64,000 nt of DNA from Dyella sp. C11 (GCF_003121485.1 NZ_QAVX01000003.1:1-64000), one strand, 5' to 3'. Numbered from the stretch's first letter, positions 17,825 to 29,557 are shown. A program made the numbers and translations. The notes: generated by a model not told the origin, from the sequence alone.

Positions 17825-18000
17825 ATACCAATGACCATACCAATTTGGCAATCGACTGTTCTGCCGCGGCTTTTGGGTGGTACCAATTTGGGTGGCGAAT
17901 CCTTGCCCAAATGAGGCTGCGGCTGGCGTGCCGGGGAACTGGTGTTGTCTGGTATGTCACTGGTACGATCAGCGGGCAATGCACGTGGTATGCATGCCAC
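17825..18000. promoter_or_regulatory. TGGTA-repeat control region between gntR and zwf
   Basis: ATACCAAT occurs twice, 12 bases apart (17825, 17837). TACCAATTTGG occurs at 17838 and 17881, the second inside the palindrome TGGTACCA. On the plus strand TGGTAT (17950) and TGGTAC (17961) are 11 bases apart, and GTGGTATGCATGCCAC (17985-18000) is a near palindrome. Spacing of one helical turn suits a dimeric GntR protein bound side by side at both promoters. Confidence 0.6.
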
Positions 18001-18035
18001 GCGCCCTCCCCACGCATCGCCCCGAGGTGACTGAA

Positions 18036-19499
18036 GTGACTGCTTCTCCCCAGCCGGTCGAAACCTTTGACCTGGTGATTTTCGGCGGCACCGGCGACCT
18101 TGCCCTGCGCAAGCTCCTGCCAGCGCTCTACCACCGCTACACCGACGGCCAGATCCCCGACGACAGCCGCATCATCGGCATCGCCCGCGAAGGGCTCGAT
18201 GACGAGGGCTATCGCGACAACCTGCGTAAGGTCCTGGTGAAGGACGGCAACGGCAAGAAGGTCGAGGATTTCCTCAAGCTCGTCGGCTACCGCTCGCTCG
18301 ACGCGCGCAAGGACGACGGCTGGGACGATTTCGCCACGCTGATGGGCAAGGACGCGGATCGCATCCGCGTGTTCTACCTGTCCACCTCGCCCGACCTGTT
18401 CGTCGACATCTGCAACCGCCTGGGCAAGTACGACCTCAACAAGGGCAAGTCGCGCGTGGTGCTGGAAAAGCCCATCGGGCACGACCTGAAGAGCGCCAAC
18501 CAGATCAACGACGACGTCGGCCGTTTCTTCGACGAGTCGCAGACCTTCCGTATCGATCATTACCTCGGCAAGGAAACGGTGCAGAACCTGCTGGCGCTGC
18601 GTTTCGGCAACGCGCTGTTCGAGCCGCTGTGGAATGCCGAGCACATCGACCACGTGCAGATCACCGTGGCGGAAACCCTCGGCGTGGGTCAGCGCGCGGG
18701 TTACTACGACCATGCCGGCGCGCTGCGTGACATGGTGCAGAACCACATCCTGCAGCTGGTGTGCATGCTGGCGATGGAGCCGCCCTCCTCGCTGGCGCCG
18801 GACGCGGTGCGCGACGAGAAGCTCAAGGTGCTGCGCTCGCTCAAGCCCATCAACGAAAGCAACGCCTCGCAGCTCACCGTGCGCGGCCAGTACCGCGCGG
18901 GCTCGGCCGAAGGCCAGGCCGTGCCGGGTTACCTGGATGAGCTGAAGGACCACAAGTCCAACACCGAGACCTTCGTGGCGGTGAAGGCCGAGATCGCCAA
19001 CTGGCGCTGGGCTGGCGTGCCGTTCTACCTGCGCACGGGCAAGCGCCTGCCGGAGCGCGTCTCGGAAATCACCGTGGTGTTCAAGGCGGTGCCGCACTCC
19101 ATCTTCGATGCCTCGGCCGGTCCGCTGGTGCAGAACCGCCTGGTGCTGCGCCTGCAGCCGGACGAAGACATCAAGCTGTGGCTCACCATCAAGCATCCGG
19201 GGCCGGGCGGCTTGCGCCTGCGCCACGTGCCGCTGGACATGAGCTTTGCCGAAGCCTTCGGTGCCTCGCAGCCGGATGCCTACGAGCGCCTGCTGCTTGA
19301 TGTGGTGCGTGGCAACCCCACGTTGTTCATGCGTCGCGACGAAGTGGAAGCGGCATGGCGCTGGGCCGACCCCATCCTCACCGCGTGGGCGGAAAGCGGC
19401 GAGTCGCCGCGCCCTTACACCTCCGGTACCTGGGGTCCGAGTGCGGCCGTGGCGCTGATCGAGCGCGATGGTCGTACCTGGAACGAGGACGGTGAGTAA
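18036..19499 (+). CDS. zwf: Glucose-6-phosphate 1-dehydrogenase
   Basis: A 487-residue cytosolic enzyme that oxidises glucose 6-phosphate to 6-phosphogluconolactone with NADP or NAD, the entry step to the Entner-Doudoroff and pentose phosphate routes. Visible are the Rossmann motif GGTGDLA (residues 17-23) and the active-site motif RIDHYLGKE (about 172), followed by EKP upstream at [10 protein letters not shown]. The GTG at 18036 is chosen: GAGG lies eight bases before it and the length fits the family (about 490). An upstream frame to 17877 is rejected because it would run through the operator repeats. First gene of the zwf-pgl-edd-eda set. Confidence 0.93.
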   Translation: MTASPQPVETFDLVIFGGTGDLALRKLLPALYHRYTDGQIPDDSRIIGIAREGLDDEGYRDNLRKVLVKDGNGKKVEDFLKLVGYRSLDARKDDGWDDFATLMGKDADRIRVFYLSTSPDLFVDICNRLGKYDLNKGKSRVVLEKPIGHDLKSANQINDDVGRFFDESQTFRIDHYLGKETVQNLLALRFGNALFEPLWNAEHIDHVQITVAETLGVGQRAGYYDHAGALRDMVQNHILQLVCMLAMEPPSSLAPDAVRDEKLKVLRSLKPINESNASQLTVRGQYRAGSAEGQAVPGYLDELKDHKSNTETFVAVKAEIANWRWAGVPFYLRTGKRLPERVSEITVVFKAVPHSIFDASAGPLVQNRLVLRLQPDEDIKLWLTIKHPGPGGLRLRHVPLDMSFAEAFGASQPDAYERLLLDVVRGNPTLFMRRDEVEAAWRWADPILTAWAESGESPRPYTSGTWGPSAAVALIERDGRTWNEDGE

Positions 19500-19522
19500 G
19501 CCTTCGTTCGATGTGGTTGAAA

Positions 19523-19553
19523 GCGATGCACGGGTCATTCACCCGTGCATCGC
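19523..19553 (+). terminator. Strong hairpin between zwf and pgl
   Basis: GCGATGCACGGGT and ACCCGTGCATCGC form a perfect 13-bp stem with a CATTC loop, 23 bases after the zwf stop. There is no T run, so it may stop transcription partially or protect the zwf message end. A TAGACT box at 19565-19570 downstream could start a separate pgl-edd-eda transcript. Confidence 0.6.
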
Positions 19554-19633
19554 AAGCCGGTTCCTAGACTCTTCCTCCCCACGTTTCGCTCGCCACGCGT
19601 GTGTTCCCGCGAAGCCGCCATTTCCCATGTGCC

Positions 19634-20347
19634 ATGTCTGAGCCTCTCAACGTCACCACTCACAGCTTCTCCGACAACCAGGCGCTTGCCAGCGCACTGG
19701 CCGAACGCATCGCCGAGCGCCTGCGCGACGCCATTGCCGAACGCGGCCATGCGTTGCTGGCTGTATCCGGCGGCAGCACGCCGCGGCATCTGTTCGAGAA
19801 GCTTTCCCGCCAGTCGCTGGACTGGTCGAAGGTACAGGTGACGCTGGTGGATGAACGCTGGGTGCCGGAGAGCAACGAGCGTTCCAATGCCGCGATGGTG
19901 AAGGCCACGCTGTTGCAGCACGCCGCGACGAGCGCGCAGTTCGTACCGCTCTATGCCGATGCACCGACGCCGGAAGCCGGTCTTGTGACGGTGCGCGCAC
20001 GCGTGGCGTCGCTGGCGTTGCCGTTCGATGCCGTGGTGCTGGGCATGGGCAACGACGGTCATACCGCGTCGTTCTTCCCCGGTGGCGATCGCCTGCCGGA
20101 AGCGCTGGACGTGAACAACACGGCGCGCGTGCTGCCCATGCGTGCGGAAGGTGCCGGCGAACCGCGCATCACGTTCACCTTGTCCGCGTTGCTCGATACG
20201 CGTGCGCTGTACCTGCACATCGAGGGCGACACCAAGCGCCAGCTGCTGGCTGACGCGCGACTGGGCCTCGGTGAGGCCGCGAATTTCCCGGTGCGTTCCG
20301 TGCTGACACAGCAGCGCGTGCCGGTTGCCGTGTACTGGTGCCCGTAA
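19634..20347 (+). CDS. pgl: 6-phosphogluconolactonase
   Basis: A 237-residue cytosolic enzyme of the DevB/NagB-fold type that hydrolyses 6-phosphogluconolactone. Family motifs are present: SGGSTPRHLFEKL (about 41-53), VDERWVPESNERSN (about 70-83) and LGMGNDGHTASFFPG (about 136-150), which holds the catalytic His. The ATG at 19634 gives the normal family length; a start at 19601 would add 11 residues. It sits between zwf and edd in pathway order. Confidence 0.93.
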   Translation: MSEPLNVTTHSFSDNQALASALAERIAERLRDAIAERGHALLAVSGGSTPRHLFEKLSRQSLDWSKVQVTLVDERWVPESNERSNAAMVKATLLQHAATSAQFVPLYADAPTPEAGLVTVRARVASLALPFDAVVLGMGNDGHTASFFPGGDRLPEALDVNNTARVLPMRAEGAGEPRITFTLSALLDTRALYLHIEGDTKRQLLADARLGLGEAANFPVRSVLTQQRVPVAVYWCP

Positions 20348-20415
20348 GGCGCCAACGGTTTCATCCCCTGCTTGTGCGCGCCACGCGCGCCCGCTGATTT
20401 TTCCGGAGTTGAACC

Positions 20416-22236
<1,821 letters not shown>

Positions 22237-22271
22237 GCGGACCCACTCCTCCATCGCATTCACGGAACGCC

Positions 22272-22913
22272 ATGAGCATCGAAAACAAGCAGAAGCAGGT
22301 TGAAGCCACGCTGCGCCTCGCACCGGTGGTTCCGGTGGTGATTATCGAAGACGCGCGTCATGCCGTGCCGATGGCGCGCGCGCTGGTGGCGGGTGGAACG
22401 CCGGCCATCGAGGTCACCCTGCGCACGCCTGCCGCGCTGGACGCCATCAAGGCGATTGCCGCTGAGGTGGAAGGCGCCATGGTGGGCGTCGGCACCGTGC
22501 TCAGCGCCAGGGATCTGCACGCCGCCCACAAGGCGGGCGCGAAATTCGCCGTGTCGCCGGGCGTGTCACCGGGCCTGCTCGATGCCGCCGACGACAGCGA
22601 ATTGCCGCTGCTCCCGGGCTCGGCCACGGCCAGCGAAGTGATGACGCTGCTTGAGCGCGGCTATCGCTACCTGAAGCTGTTTCCGGCCGTTCCCGCGGGC
22701 GGCCACAAGCTGCTCGGGGCGTGGGCGAGCCCGCTGCCCCAGGTGAAGTTCTGCCCCACCGGCGGCATCAGCCTGAGCACGGCACCGGATTTTCTTTCGC
22801 TGCCCAACGTGGTGTGCGTGGGTGGTTCATGGATCACGCCGGCGGACAAGTTGCGCAACGGCGACTGGGCCGGCATCGAAGCCCTGGCGCGCGAAGCGGC
22901 CGCGCTTCGCTGA
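22272..22913 (+). CDS. eda: KDPG aldolase (2-dehydro-3-deoxy-phosphogluconate aldolase)
   Basis: A 213-residue class I aldolase that splits KDPG into pyruvate and glyceraldehyde 3-phosphate. The residues of the E. coli enzyme are all in place two positions later: Glu47 in AIEVTLRTP, Arg51, and the Schiff-base Lys135 in [17 protein letters not shown] binds phosphate. As the last gene of the cluster it is followed by a strong hairpin, so the four enzymes form a complete Entner-Doudoroff pathway from glucose 6-phosphate. Confidence 0.95.
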   Translation: MSIENKQKQVEATLRLAPVVPVVIIEDARHAVPMARALVAGGTPAIEVTLRTPAALDAIKAIAAEVEGAMVGVGTVLSARDLHAAHKAGAKFAVSPGVSPGLLDAADDSELPLLPGSATASEVMTLLERGYRYLKLFPAVPAGGHKLLGAWASPLPQVKFCPTGGISLSTAPDFLSLPNVVCVGGSWITPADKLRNGDWAGIEALAREAAALR

Positions 22914-22919
22914 GTTTGT

Positions 22920-22948
22920 GCGCCGGGGCCATTGGCTCGCCCCGGCGC
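22920..22948 (+). terminator. Terminator of the Entner-Doudoroff cluster
   Basis: GCGCCGGGGC and GCCCCGGCGC form a perfect 10-bp GC stem with a 9-base loop, starting seven bases past the eda stop. The T tail is weak. Confidence 0.6.
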
Positions 22949-22992
22949 TCGTGTCAAAGTCGGGGTATCACTGGTATCCAGGGGGATTTCCG

Positions 22993-23517
22993 ATGCGTAG
23001 GGTCGTGCTGTGTCGAGCGGTGCTGTGGGGGGCGTGCCTGTTGGCGTCGTCCTGGCAGCCGGCCATGGCCGATGACGCATCGGAAGGTTGTCCGGTCCGC
23101 GCCCTGAACGTGGACTCCGACCATCTCAAGACGTTGCCTGGCGTGCGCTCCGTGGTGTTCGACGCACGCCGCACGCGTGCCACGTTGATCTACAACAACG
23201 GCGACGTGCTGCGCGTGGGCGCCACGGGCTGCGTCACCCCCATGATCTCGGCACGCCTGTGGGTGGCCGACGATGGCGAGATGTCCGACGCGTTGTGGAT
23301 GGACCGCGCGCGTTCCGTGGCCGGCCTGGTGCTCACGCCGGCTTCGTCCGAGCGATTCAACGCATCGTTGAAGAACGACAGTACCGTGACGCATGCCGAT
23401 GGCGGCATGAAGGTCGAGCGCGCCTTGGGCGATGGCGCGGGTTATTCCATGGCAGTCGTACGGTCGCCCCGCGACAGCCTGGGCGCATCGTTGTCGCTGG
23501 TCTTCCGCAATCTCTGA
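22993..23517 (+). CDS. Small exported protein of unknown function
   Basis: I do not recognise this 174-residue protein. It has an Arg-started signal peptide (MRRVVLCRAVLWGACLLASSWQPAMAD, cleavage about residue 26), then a soluble part with two cysteines (GCPVRAL and TGCVTPM) that could pair, repeated VVFDARRTRATLIYNNGDVLRVG-like beta strands, and an end in LGASLSLVFRNL, an aromatic C terminus. A periplasmic location is likely. It starts after the eda terminator and is convergent with the lipoprotein gene, so it is probably its own unit. Confidence 0.65.
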   Translation: MRRVVLCRAVLWGACLLASSWQPAMADDASEGCPVRALNVDSDHLKTLPGVRSVVFDARRTRATLIYNNGDVLRVGATGCVTPMISARLWVADDGEMSDALWMDRARSVAGLVLTPASSERFNASLKNDSTVTHADGGMKVERALGDGAGYSMAVVRSPRDSLGASLSLVFRNL

Positions 23518-23526
23518 TGCCCTGTT

Positions 23527-23550
23527 CGCGGCCCGCGAGTGCGGGCCGCG
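23527..23550. terminator. Bidirectional hairpin between convergent genes
   Basis: CGCGGCCCGC-GAGT-GCGGGCCGCG, a perfect 10-bp stem in the 45 bases between two convergent stop codons. Confidence 0.6.
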
Positions 23551-23562
23551 CAAGTCGAGCGT

Positions 23563-23928
23563 TTACGGGCGCGGTGCCGGCGTAATGGCGACGCACTGCT
23601 CCAACTGCTTGAAGTACCAGGTGTCGTCTTCGTTGAAGTTCGAGTAATACGTGGCCACCGTGTGGTCACCCACCGGCTTGATGTCCACCAGCGCGATGGT
23701 CGGGCTCTTTTCGGTGGGGTGAATCTCGATGGTCGTGCCCGTATACAGCGTGTACGACTCCAGGTGAACGGGCTTGGTGCTCCACGCATCGGAGACACAG
23801 GAGGCAATGTCCGCCACGCTGCCCTCGCCCGCGTACGACGCGGTGGGTTTGGTGTTGCGCAGGCTGCCTGAGGCGGCGCAGCCGGTGAGCAGGGTTGCCG
23901 TCAGGGCGAGAGCCACGAATTGCTTCAT
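23563..23928 (-). CDS. Putative small lipoprotein
   Basis: A 121-residue protein with a lipoprotein signal: MKQFVALALTATLLTGC, lipobox LTGC with Cys17. The mature part is short and soluble, with two further cysteines (ASCVSDAW and EQCVAIT) that could form a disulfide, and strand-like YTLYTGTTIEIHP and TYYSNFNEDDTWYF. No family is recognised with certainty. A longer frame to 24084 exists, but the ATG at 23928 gives an exact lipoprotein start. Confidence 0.65.
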   Translation of the reverse strand: MKQFVALALTATLLTGCAASGSLRNTKPTASYAGEGSVADIASCVSDAWSTKPVHLESYTLYTGTTIEIHPTEKSPTIALVDIKPVGDHTVATYYSNFNEDDTWYFKQLEQCVAITPAPRP

Positions 23929-24086
23929 CGAACGTCTTCCGTCAGTCAGGTGGATGGATGCATGGTACGTGCGCAGCGCGCACGGATGCATCCCCGCGCA
24001 AACGTCCGAGACGCACATTGCGCTGACGCGGCCGTGACGGTGCAGGGTGTTGAATGCCCGGCGAGCATCCAGACGGAGGGACACCC

Positions 24087-24623
24087 ATGAACAAGCGCAT
24101 CGGCGTCGTCGGAACGGCCTGCATGGCCGTCACACTTACCCTCGCCAGCAGCGCGGTTGGCGCACAGGACCTGGGGAAACTGGGCGGCATGATTCCCGGC
24201 GGCGGCTCCATGACGTCAGGAAGCATGGGCAACGTGGCTGGGCTGCTGGAATACTGCGTGAAGAACAACTACCTCGGCGGTGATTCGGGCGCCTCCGGCA
24301 TCCAGAACCAGCTGATGGGCAAGCTGGGCGGTGGTTCCAATTCGTCCAGCAACAGCGGCGGTTCCAGCACCAGCGACATGCTGGGCCAGCTCACCGGCAG
24401 CAAGCACAAATCGTCTGACAGCAGCAGTGCCGGCACGGCAAGCTCAGGCAGCGCCGCGAATGATCCCGGCTACCTCAGCGGTGCCAAGGGCATCCTGCAG
24501 GGCAGCAATGGACAGAGCGTGGACCTCAACAGCGTCGGCGGCGGTTCCAGTGACATCAAGTCGCAGATGACCACCAAGGTGTGCGACACCGTGTTGAAGC
24601 AGGGCAAGTCGTTCTTGAAGTAG
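24087..24623 (+). CDS. DUF2501 (YjjA-like) exported protein
   Basis: A 178-residue protein with a signal peptide (about residues 1-26, ending AVGAQ). The DUF2501 hallmarks are visible: NVAGLLEYCVKNNYLGG after the signal and KVCDTVLKQGKSFLK at the C terminus, whose cysteines may pair. Between them lies a low-complexity linker of Ser, Gly and Asn (about residues 75-125), longer than in the E. coli protein YjjA. The function is not known. A REP pair follows the gene. Confidence 0.75.
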   Translation: MNKRIGVVGTACMAVTLTLASSAVGAQDLGKLGGMIPGGGSMTSGSMGNVAGLLEYCVKNNYLGGDSGASGIQNQLMGKLGGGSNSSSNSGGSSTSDMLGQLTGSKHKSSDSSSAGTASSGSAANDPGYLSGAKGILQGSNGQSVDLNSVGGGSSDIKSQMTTKVCDTVLKQGKSFLK

Positions 24624-24639
24624 CAAGCAGCTGCCAACT

Positions 24640-24723
24640 TGTAGGAGCTCACTTGTGCGCGACCGTGCCTCAGCGGTTGACCGCAGCGTGAGAGGCCTGT
24701 TCGCGCACAAGTGCGCTCCTACA
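24640..24723. repeat. GTAG-type REP pair (BIME), copy 2
   Basis: Inverted REP units at 24640-24662 (GTAGGAGCTCACTTGTGCGC, one base off the consensus) and 24699-24723. The pair lies between the convergent DUF2501 and SURF1 genes and probably ends transcription from both sides. Confidence 0.85.
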
Positions 24724-24735
24724 AAAAGCCGGCGA

Positions 24736-25503
24736 TCATCGTCCCCGCCGCAACCGCCTTTCGTCCCGTACCACGAACACCCCCGCCGCCAGCACCATCA
24801 GCGCCAGCACGTACCACGTGATCAGGTAGCTCAGGTGGTTGTTGGGAAACGAGATCACCGTAAGACCGCCTTGCGGCCAGGCGTGCTTGCCGGCTTCCAG
24901 CGTGCCCGGGGCGGCATCTTCATCCACGAAATACGGCGCGACGTGCGTGAGCCCACGCGCAGTGGCAATGGCGACGACATCACGCGTGTACCAGCTGTTG
25001 CGCACCGGATCGTTGTGACGGAACGGTCGCGTGGTCTCGCTGATGCGCAGCAATCCCGTGAGTGTCGTCTCGCCGGTGGGCGATGGCGCACAGCCGCCCT
25101 TGATGCCGCACCAGTCCGGTGGCACGAAGCCGCGATTGACCAGCACGATGGAGCCGTCGTCCTGCTGCAGCGGTGTCATCAGCCAGTAGCCGCTGCCGAA
25201 ATCGGTCGCGGCCCAGACCAGCGTCTGCCGGTCATGCAGGAACGTGCCGTGCAGTTCCACGTGGCGATATTCCGATGATGCCGCATCCACGCCAGGCCAT
25301 TGCGGCGGCCCCGGCGCGGCGACCGGTGGCGCGTGCACCCGCGCATCCACGCGCGCAATCAGGTCGCGCTTCCAGCCCAGTCGATAGACCTGCCAGGTGC
25401 CCAGGGCGACAAAGCCCGCGAACAGCACCACGCCCAGCAGGGCAAGCAGGGTCAACGCCACGGGGCCGCGCGGCTGGCGGCCCGGTTCTTCAGCAACACT
25501 CAT
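24736..25503 (-). CDS. SURF1 family protein
   Basis: A 255-residue membrane protein with the SURF1 topology: one membrane helix near the N terminus (VALTLLALLGVVLFAGFVALGTWQ, residues 15-38), a large periplasmic domain, and a second helix near the C terminus (YLITWYVLALMVLAAGVFVV) with a Arg-rich end. GTWQVYRLGWK after the first helix and VNRGFVPPDW are family motifs. SURF1 proteins help insert heme into terminal oxidases. It follows cyoD by 33 bases on the same strand, so it probably serves the bo3 oxidase here. Confidence 0.85.
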   Translation of the reverse strand: MSVAEEPGRQPRGPVALTLLALLGVVLFAGFVALGTWQVYRLGWKRDLIARVDARVHAPPVAAPGPPQWPGVDAASSEYRHVELHGTFLHDRQTLVWAATDFGSGYWLMTPLQQDDGSIVLVNRGFVPPDWCGIKGGCAPSPTGETTLTGLLRISETTRPFRHNDPVRNSWYTRDVVAIATARGLTHVAPYFVDEDAAPGTLEAGKHAWPQGGLTVISFPNNHLSYLITWYVLALMVLAAGVFVVRDERRLRRGR

Positions 25504-25536
25504 CGGAAAGGCACGTTTGAAAGGGAGCGCGGATCG

Positions 25537-25926
25537 TCAAGGCAGGTTCGACGGATCCATCATCGACGGCATCATGTTGCTGTTGAGGTGATACATGATC
25601 CAGATCGACCCGCTCAGCGTGATGACCACCAGCACGATGGTAAACACCAGCGCCAGCATGTTCCAGCCGCCCTCGGATTTCGCGTTCATGTGCAGGAAGT
25701 AGATCATGTGCACCACGATCTGCACCGCAGCCAGTGCCAGGATGATCACCGCGGCCGTGCTGGACTTGGTGATCACGTGGCCCATCACCAGCCAGAACGG
25801 GATGACGGTAAGCACCACCGACAAGGCAAAACCCGTCATGTAGCCGCTGAAGGTGGCGTGGATGCCCAGGTCGTCGTCGTGACCGTGGTCGTCGCCGTGG
25901 GCGTGCAGTTCGTCATGCGCACTCAT
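25537..25926 (-). CDS. cyoD: Cytochrome bo3 quinol oxidase subunit IV
   Basis: A 129-residue membrane protein with three helices (about 28-50, 58-80 and 91-115), the CyoD layout, with [17 protein letters not shown] between helices two and three. The N-terminal 23 residues are unusually rich in His and Asp (seven His), more than in E. coli CyoD. The start overlaps the cyoC stop by four bases (ATGA), so translation is coupled. Confidence 0.92.
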   Translation of the reverse strand: MSAHDELHAHGDDHGHDDDLGIHATFSGYMTGFALSVVLTVIPFWLVMGHVITKSSTAAVIILALAAVQIVVHMIYFLHMNAKSEGGWNMLALVFTIVLVVITLSGSIWIMYHLNSNMMPSMMDPSNLP

Positions 25927-26558
25927 GGCAGTACTCCCATCAGATAGACGAAGCTGAAGACGCCCACCCACACCACATCGAGGAAGTGCCAGAACATCGA
26001 CAGGCAGAGGATGCGGCGCTTGTTGGCAGTGATCAGGCCTTTCTTCAGCACCTGCGTGATCAGCACCACCAGCCAGATCAGGCCGCAGGTGACGTGCAAA
26101 CCGTGCGTCCCCACCAGGGTGAAGAACGACGACAGGAAGGCGCTGCGCTGCGGCCCTGCGCCGATGGAAATGAGATGCGCGAATTCGCGCAGCTCCAGCG
26201 TGATGAATCCGGCGCCGAGAAGCCCGGTAATCACCAGCCACACCAGCATCGGGTTGCGCTGGTTCTTCTGCATCGCCAGTACGGCGAACCCGTAGGTGAT
26301 GGAAGAAAGCAGCAGCAGCGTGGTGTTCACCGCCACCGCCGGCAGTTCGAGCACTTCCTGCGCGGTGGGACCGCCGGCGTATTCGCGACCCAGCACGCCG
26401 TAGGCGGCGAACAGGCACGCGAAGATCAGGCAATCGCTCATCAGGTACACCCAGAACCCAAGCAACGTACCGTTGACCGGGTGATGCTCCGCGGTGTCCA
26501 GGAATACCAGGGGTTGCTTCGGCCCGTCGGCGGGCAAGGTGGCGGATATGTCAGACAT
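25923..26558 (-). CDS. cyoC: Cytochrome bo3 quinol oxidase subunit III
   Basis: A 211-residue inner-membrane protein of five helices matching Cyo[23 protein letters not shown], the LELREF motif in helix region three, [13 protein letters not shown] and [20 protein letters not shown] at the end. It supports assembly and stability of the oxidase. Its start overlaps the cyoB stop by eight bases. Confidence 0.93.
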   Translation of the reverse strand: MSDISATLPADGPKQPLVFLDTAEHHPVNGTLLGFWVYLMSDCLIFACLFAAYGVLGREYAGGPTAQEVLELPAVAVNTTLLLLSSITYGFAVLAMQKNQRNPMLVWLVITGLLGAGFITLELREFAHLISIGAGPQRSAFLSSFFTLVGTHGLHVTCGLIWLVVLITQVLKKGLITANKRRILCLSMFWHFLDVVWVGVFSFVYLMGVLP

Positions 26559-28554
26559 GGCTGGCCAGCAACTCCGTTCGGGATGCCTCGGTGCGGGTCA
26601 CTTCATCCGCGCCCAGGAAGTAATCGCGGTGATAGTTGAAGGTGTGTCCAATGCCCACGGCCAGCAGCGCCACGAACGACAGTGCCGCGAGTGGCCACAT
26701 GTACCAGATCATGGCGAAGCCAAAGACGAAGCTGATGGCGCCCATGATGACGCCCGCGCCCGTGTTGAGCGGCATGTGGATCGGCACGAAACCACCGAGC
26801 GGACGCTTGAAGCCGTTCTTCTTCATCATCCACCACGCGTCGTGGTCGTGGACGATGGGCGTGAACGCGAAGTTGTACTTCGGCGGCGGCGACGAGGTGG
26901 ACCATTCCAGCGTGCGGCCATCCCACGGATCGCCCGTGGTGTCGCGCAGCTTTTCCCGGTTCTTGAAGCTCACGAAGAACTGGATGATGTTGCAGGCGAT
27001 GCCCAGCGCAATCAGGAACGCGCCGAACGCCGCGATCAGGAACCAGATGCGCAGCGACGGATCGTCGAAGTGGCTCAGGCGACGCGTCACGCCCATCAGG
27101 CCCAGCATGTACAGCGGCATGAAGGCGAAATAGAAACCCGTCACCCACAGCCAGAACGAGCATTTGCCCCAGAACGGATCGAGCCGGAAGCCGAAAGCCT
27201 TGGGGAACCAGTACGTGATGCCGGCGAACAGGCCGAACAGCACGCCACCGATGATCACGTTGTGGAAGTGCGCGATCAGGAACAGGCTGTTGTGCAGCGA
27301 GAAATCCGCCGGTGGCACGGCCAGCAGCACGCCCGTCATGCCGCCGATGACGAAGGTGACCATGAAGGCCACCGTCCACATCATGGGCAGCTGGAATTCC
27401 ACGCGGCCGCGGTACATGGTGAACAGCCAGTTGAAGATCTTCGCGCCCGTGGGGATCGAGATGATCATGGTGGTGATGCCGAAGAACGAGTTGACGCTCG
27501 CACCCGATCCCATCGTGAAGAAGTGATGCAGCCACACCAGGTACGACAGCACCGTGATCACCACCGTGGCGTACACCATTGATGCGTAGCCGAACAGCGG
27601 CTTGCGGCTGAAGGTGGCAGTGACTTCGGAGAAAATGCCGAACGCCGGCAGGACCAGGATGTAGACCTCCGGATGGCCCCAGATCCAGATCAGGTTCACG
27701 TACATCATGGCGTTGCCGCCAAGTTCGGTCGTGAAGAAGTTGGTGCCGACATAGCGATCCAATGCCAGCAGCGCCAGACAGACCGTAAGCACGGGGAAGG
27801 CGGCGACGATCAGCACGTTGGTGCAGAGCGATGTCCACACGAACACCGGCATCTTCATCATCGTCATGCCGGGCGCACGCATCTTGATGATGGTCACCAG
27901 CAGGTTGATGCCCGACAACGTGGTACCTACACCGGCTATCTGCAGCGCCCAAATGTAGTAGTCGACGCCGGCGTCGGGGCTGGACACGATGGCCGACAGC
28001 GGCGGATAGGCCAGCCAGCCGGTGCGCGCGAATTCACCGATGAACAGCGATGCCATCACCAGCATCGCGCCGGATACCGTCATCCAGAAACTGAAGTTGT
28101 TGAGGAACGGAAACGCCACGTCGCGCGCGCCGATCTGCAGGGGCATCACGAAATTCATCAGGCCCGTCACCATCGGCATGGCGACGAAGAAGATCATGAT
28201 CACGCCGTGCGCAGTGAAGATCTGGTCGTAGTGTTCTGGCGGCAGGAAGCCGTGCGAGTCACCGAACGAAAGCGCCTGGTGAGCGCGCATCATGATGGCG
28301 TCGGAGAAGCCGCGCAGCAGCATCACGAAGCCCAGGATCATGTACATGATGCCGATCTTCTTGTGGTCGATGCTGGTGAACCACTCGCGCCACAGATAAC
28401 CCCAGAGCTTGAAATAGGTGACCGTGCCCAGCAGCGCGATGCCACCCAGGGCGACCGCGATGAACGTGTACACCACGATGGGTTCGTGCAATGGCAACGA
28501 ATCCAGCGAGAGTCGACCGAAGATCAGCTTGGCAAGGTCGGGATGGGAAAGCAT
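26551..28554 (-). CDS. cyoB: Cytochrome bo3 quinol oxidase subunit I
   Basis: A 667-residue heme-copper oxidase core subunit, near the E. coli length. Ligand motifs are present: [11 protein letters not shown] for low-spin heme, WGHPEVYIL for CuB with the cross-link Tyr, WLHHFFTMG for CuB, and [15 protein letters not shown] for the two heme-facing His. PTGAKIFNW holds the K-channel Lys. It reduces oxygen and pumps protons. The ATG at 28554 matches the E. coli start region ([14 protein letters not shown]) and has GGTGG eight bases ahead; a GTG at 28566 is possible. Confidence 0.95.
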   Translation of the reverse strand: MLSHPDLAKLIFGRLSLDSLPLHEPIVVYTFIAVALGGIALLGTVTYFKLWGYLWREWFTSIDHKKIGIMYMILGFVMLLRGFSDAIMMRAHQALSFGDSHGFLPPEHYDQIFTAHGVIMIFFVAMPMVTGLMNFVMPLQIGARDVAFPFLNNFSFWMTVSGAMLVMASLFIGEFARTGWLAYPPLSAIVSSPDAGVDYYIWALQIAGVGTTLSGINLLVTIIKMRAPGMTMMKMPVFVWTSLCTNVLIVAAFPVLTVCLALLALDRYVGTNFFTTELGGNAMMYVNLIWIWGHPEVYILVLPAFGIFSEVTATFSRKPLFGYASMVYATVVITVLSYLVWLHHFFTMGSGASVNSFFGITTMIISIPTGAKIFNWLFTMYRGRVEFQLPMMWTVAFMVTFVIGGMTGVLLAVPPADFSLHNSLFLIAHFHNVIIGGVLFGLFAGITYWFPKAFGFRLDPFWGKCSFWLWVTGFYFAFMPLYMLGLMGVTRRLSHFDDPSLRIWFLIAAFGAFLIALGIACNIIQFFVSFKNREKLRDTTGDPWDGRTLEWSTSSPPPKYNFAFTPIVHDHDAWWMMKKNGFKRPLGGFVPIHMPLNTGAGVIMGAISFVFGFAMIWYMWPLAALSFVALLAVGIGHTFNYHRDYFLGADEVTRTEASRTELLASHV

Positions 28555-28570
28555 CGTGGACACCACCGGA

Positions 28571-29557
28571 TCAGTCGGAATGAGGTTGGGTCGCCATCGC
28601 GGCCATGCCGCTGGCGTGCCCGGACTGCAGCATGGCGCCCGAATCGCCGCCGTCGTGCGGACTCAGGTCCACCCGCGTCATGCATGATGGGCTTTCCGGA
28701 TCGACGCAGCGGGTGAGGATGGCGCGATAAAGGCCCGGTTCCACGGTGGCGTAGTACGCCACCGGCTCGTTCTCGCTGGGCGCAGCCAGCTTCACGTAGG
28801 CATCACGACTCAAGTCCCCGCCACCGCTCTTGGCCTTCTCCACCCATTGCGAAAAGCCTTCTTCGCTCACGCCGTGGAACAGGAAGTGCATGCCCGAGAA
28901 CCCGTGGCCGCTGTAGTTGGCGGAGAAACCCTTGAACTCGCCCGGCGCGTTGATCACCGCCTGCAGCTGGGTCTCCATGCCGGGCATGGCGTAGATCTGG
29001 CCGGCCAGCGCGGGAATGAAGAACGAGTTCATCACCGAGGTGGCCGTAATCTTGAATTGAATCGGCCGGTCCACCGGCGCGACCAGCTCGTTCACGGAGG
29101 CAATGCCTTGCTCCGGGTATATGAACAGCCACTTCCAGTCGAGCGCGACCACGTCGACCTGCAACGGACGCACGCCTTCGGGAATCGGTTGATGTGCCGA
29201 CAAGCGTTCGAGCTGGCGATAAGGATCGAGCTTGTGCGTGCTGACCCAGGTAATCGCACCCAGCGCAATGATGATCAGCAGCGGTGCGGCCCAGATCAGC
29301 AGTTCGAGGATGGTGGAGTGATCCCAGTCGGGATCGTAGTGGGCCTTCTTGTTGGACGCGCGGAAATGCCAGGCGAACAGCAGCGTGAGCACGATCACCG
29401 GCACGATGATCAGCAACATCAACACCGTGGAAGTGATGATGAGGTTGCGTTGCTGCACGGCGAGATCGCCCGAGGGCGACATCAAAACCGTTTGGCATCC
29501 CGCAAGCAGCAAGATGGCGATACAGGCGAGCAGTCCACGACAAAGCTTCATAGACAT
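28571..29557 (-). CDS. cyoA: Cytochrome bo3 quinol oxidase subunit II
   Basis: A 328-residue lipoprotein subunit: lipobox LLAGC with Cys21, then two membrane helices (about 41-65 and 86-107) and a periplasmic cupredoxin-like domain. The CuA ligands of cytochrome c oxidases are missing ([12 protein letters not shown] in their place), which marks a quinol rather than a cytochrome c oxidase. A C-terminal part with [11 protein letters not shown] follows. It is the first gene of cyoABCD-SURF1; no cyoE is beside it. Confidence 0.94.
   Translation of the reverse strand: MSMKLCRGLLACIAILLLAGCQTVLMSPSGDLAVQQRNLIITSTVLMLLIIVPVIVLTLLFAWHFRASNKKAHYDPDWDHSTILELLIWAAPLLIIIALGAITWVSTHKLDPYRQLERLSAHQPIPEGVRPLQVDVVALDWKWLFIYPEQGIASVNELVAPVDRPIQFKITATSVMNSFFIPALAGQIYAMPGMETQLQAVINAPGEFKGFSANYSGHGFSGMHFLFHGVSEEGFSQWVEKAKSGGGDLSRDAYVKLAAPSENEPVAYYATVEPGLYRAILTRCVDPESPSCMTRVDLSPHDGGDSGAMLQSGHASGMAAMATQPHSD

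Noticed and set aside
17877-18035. N-terminal extension of Zwf from an upstream ATG
   Set aside because: It would translate the TGGTA repeat region, adds 53 Cys- and Trp-rich residues foreign to the family, and a GTG with a good SD exists at 18036.
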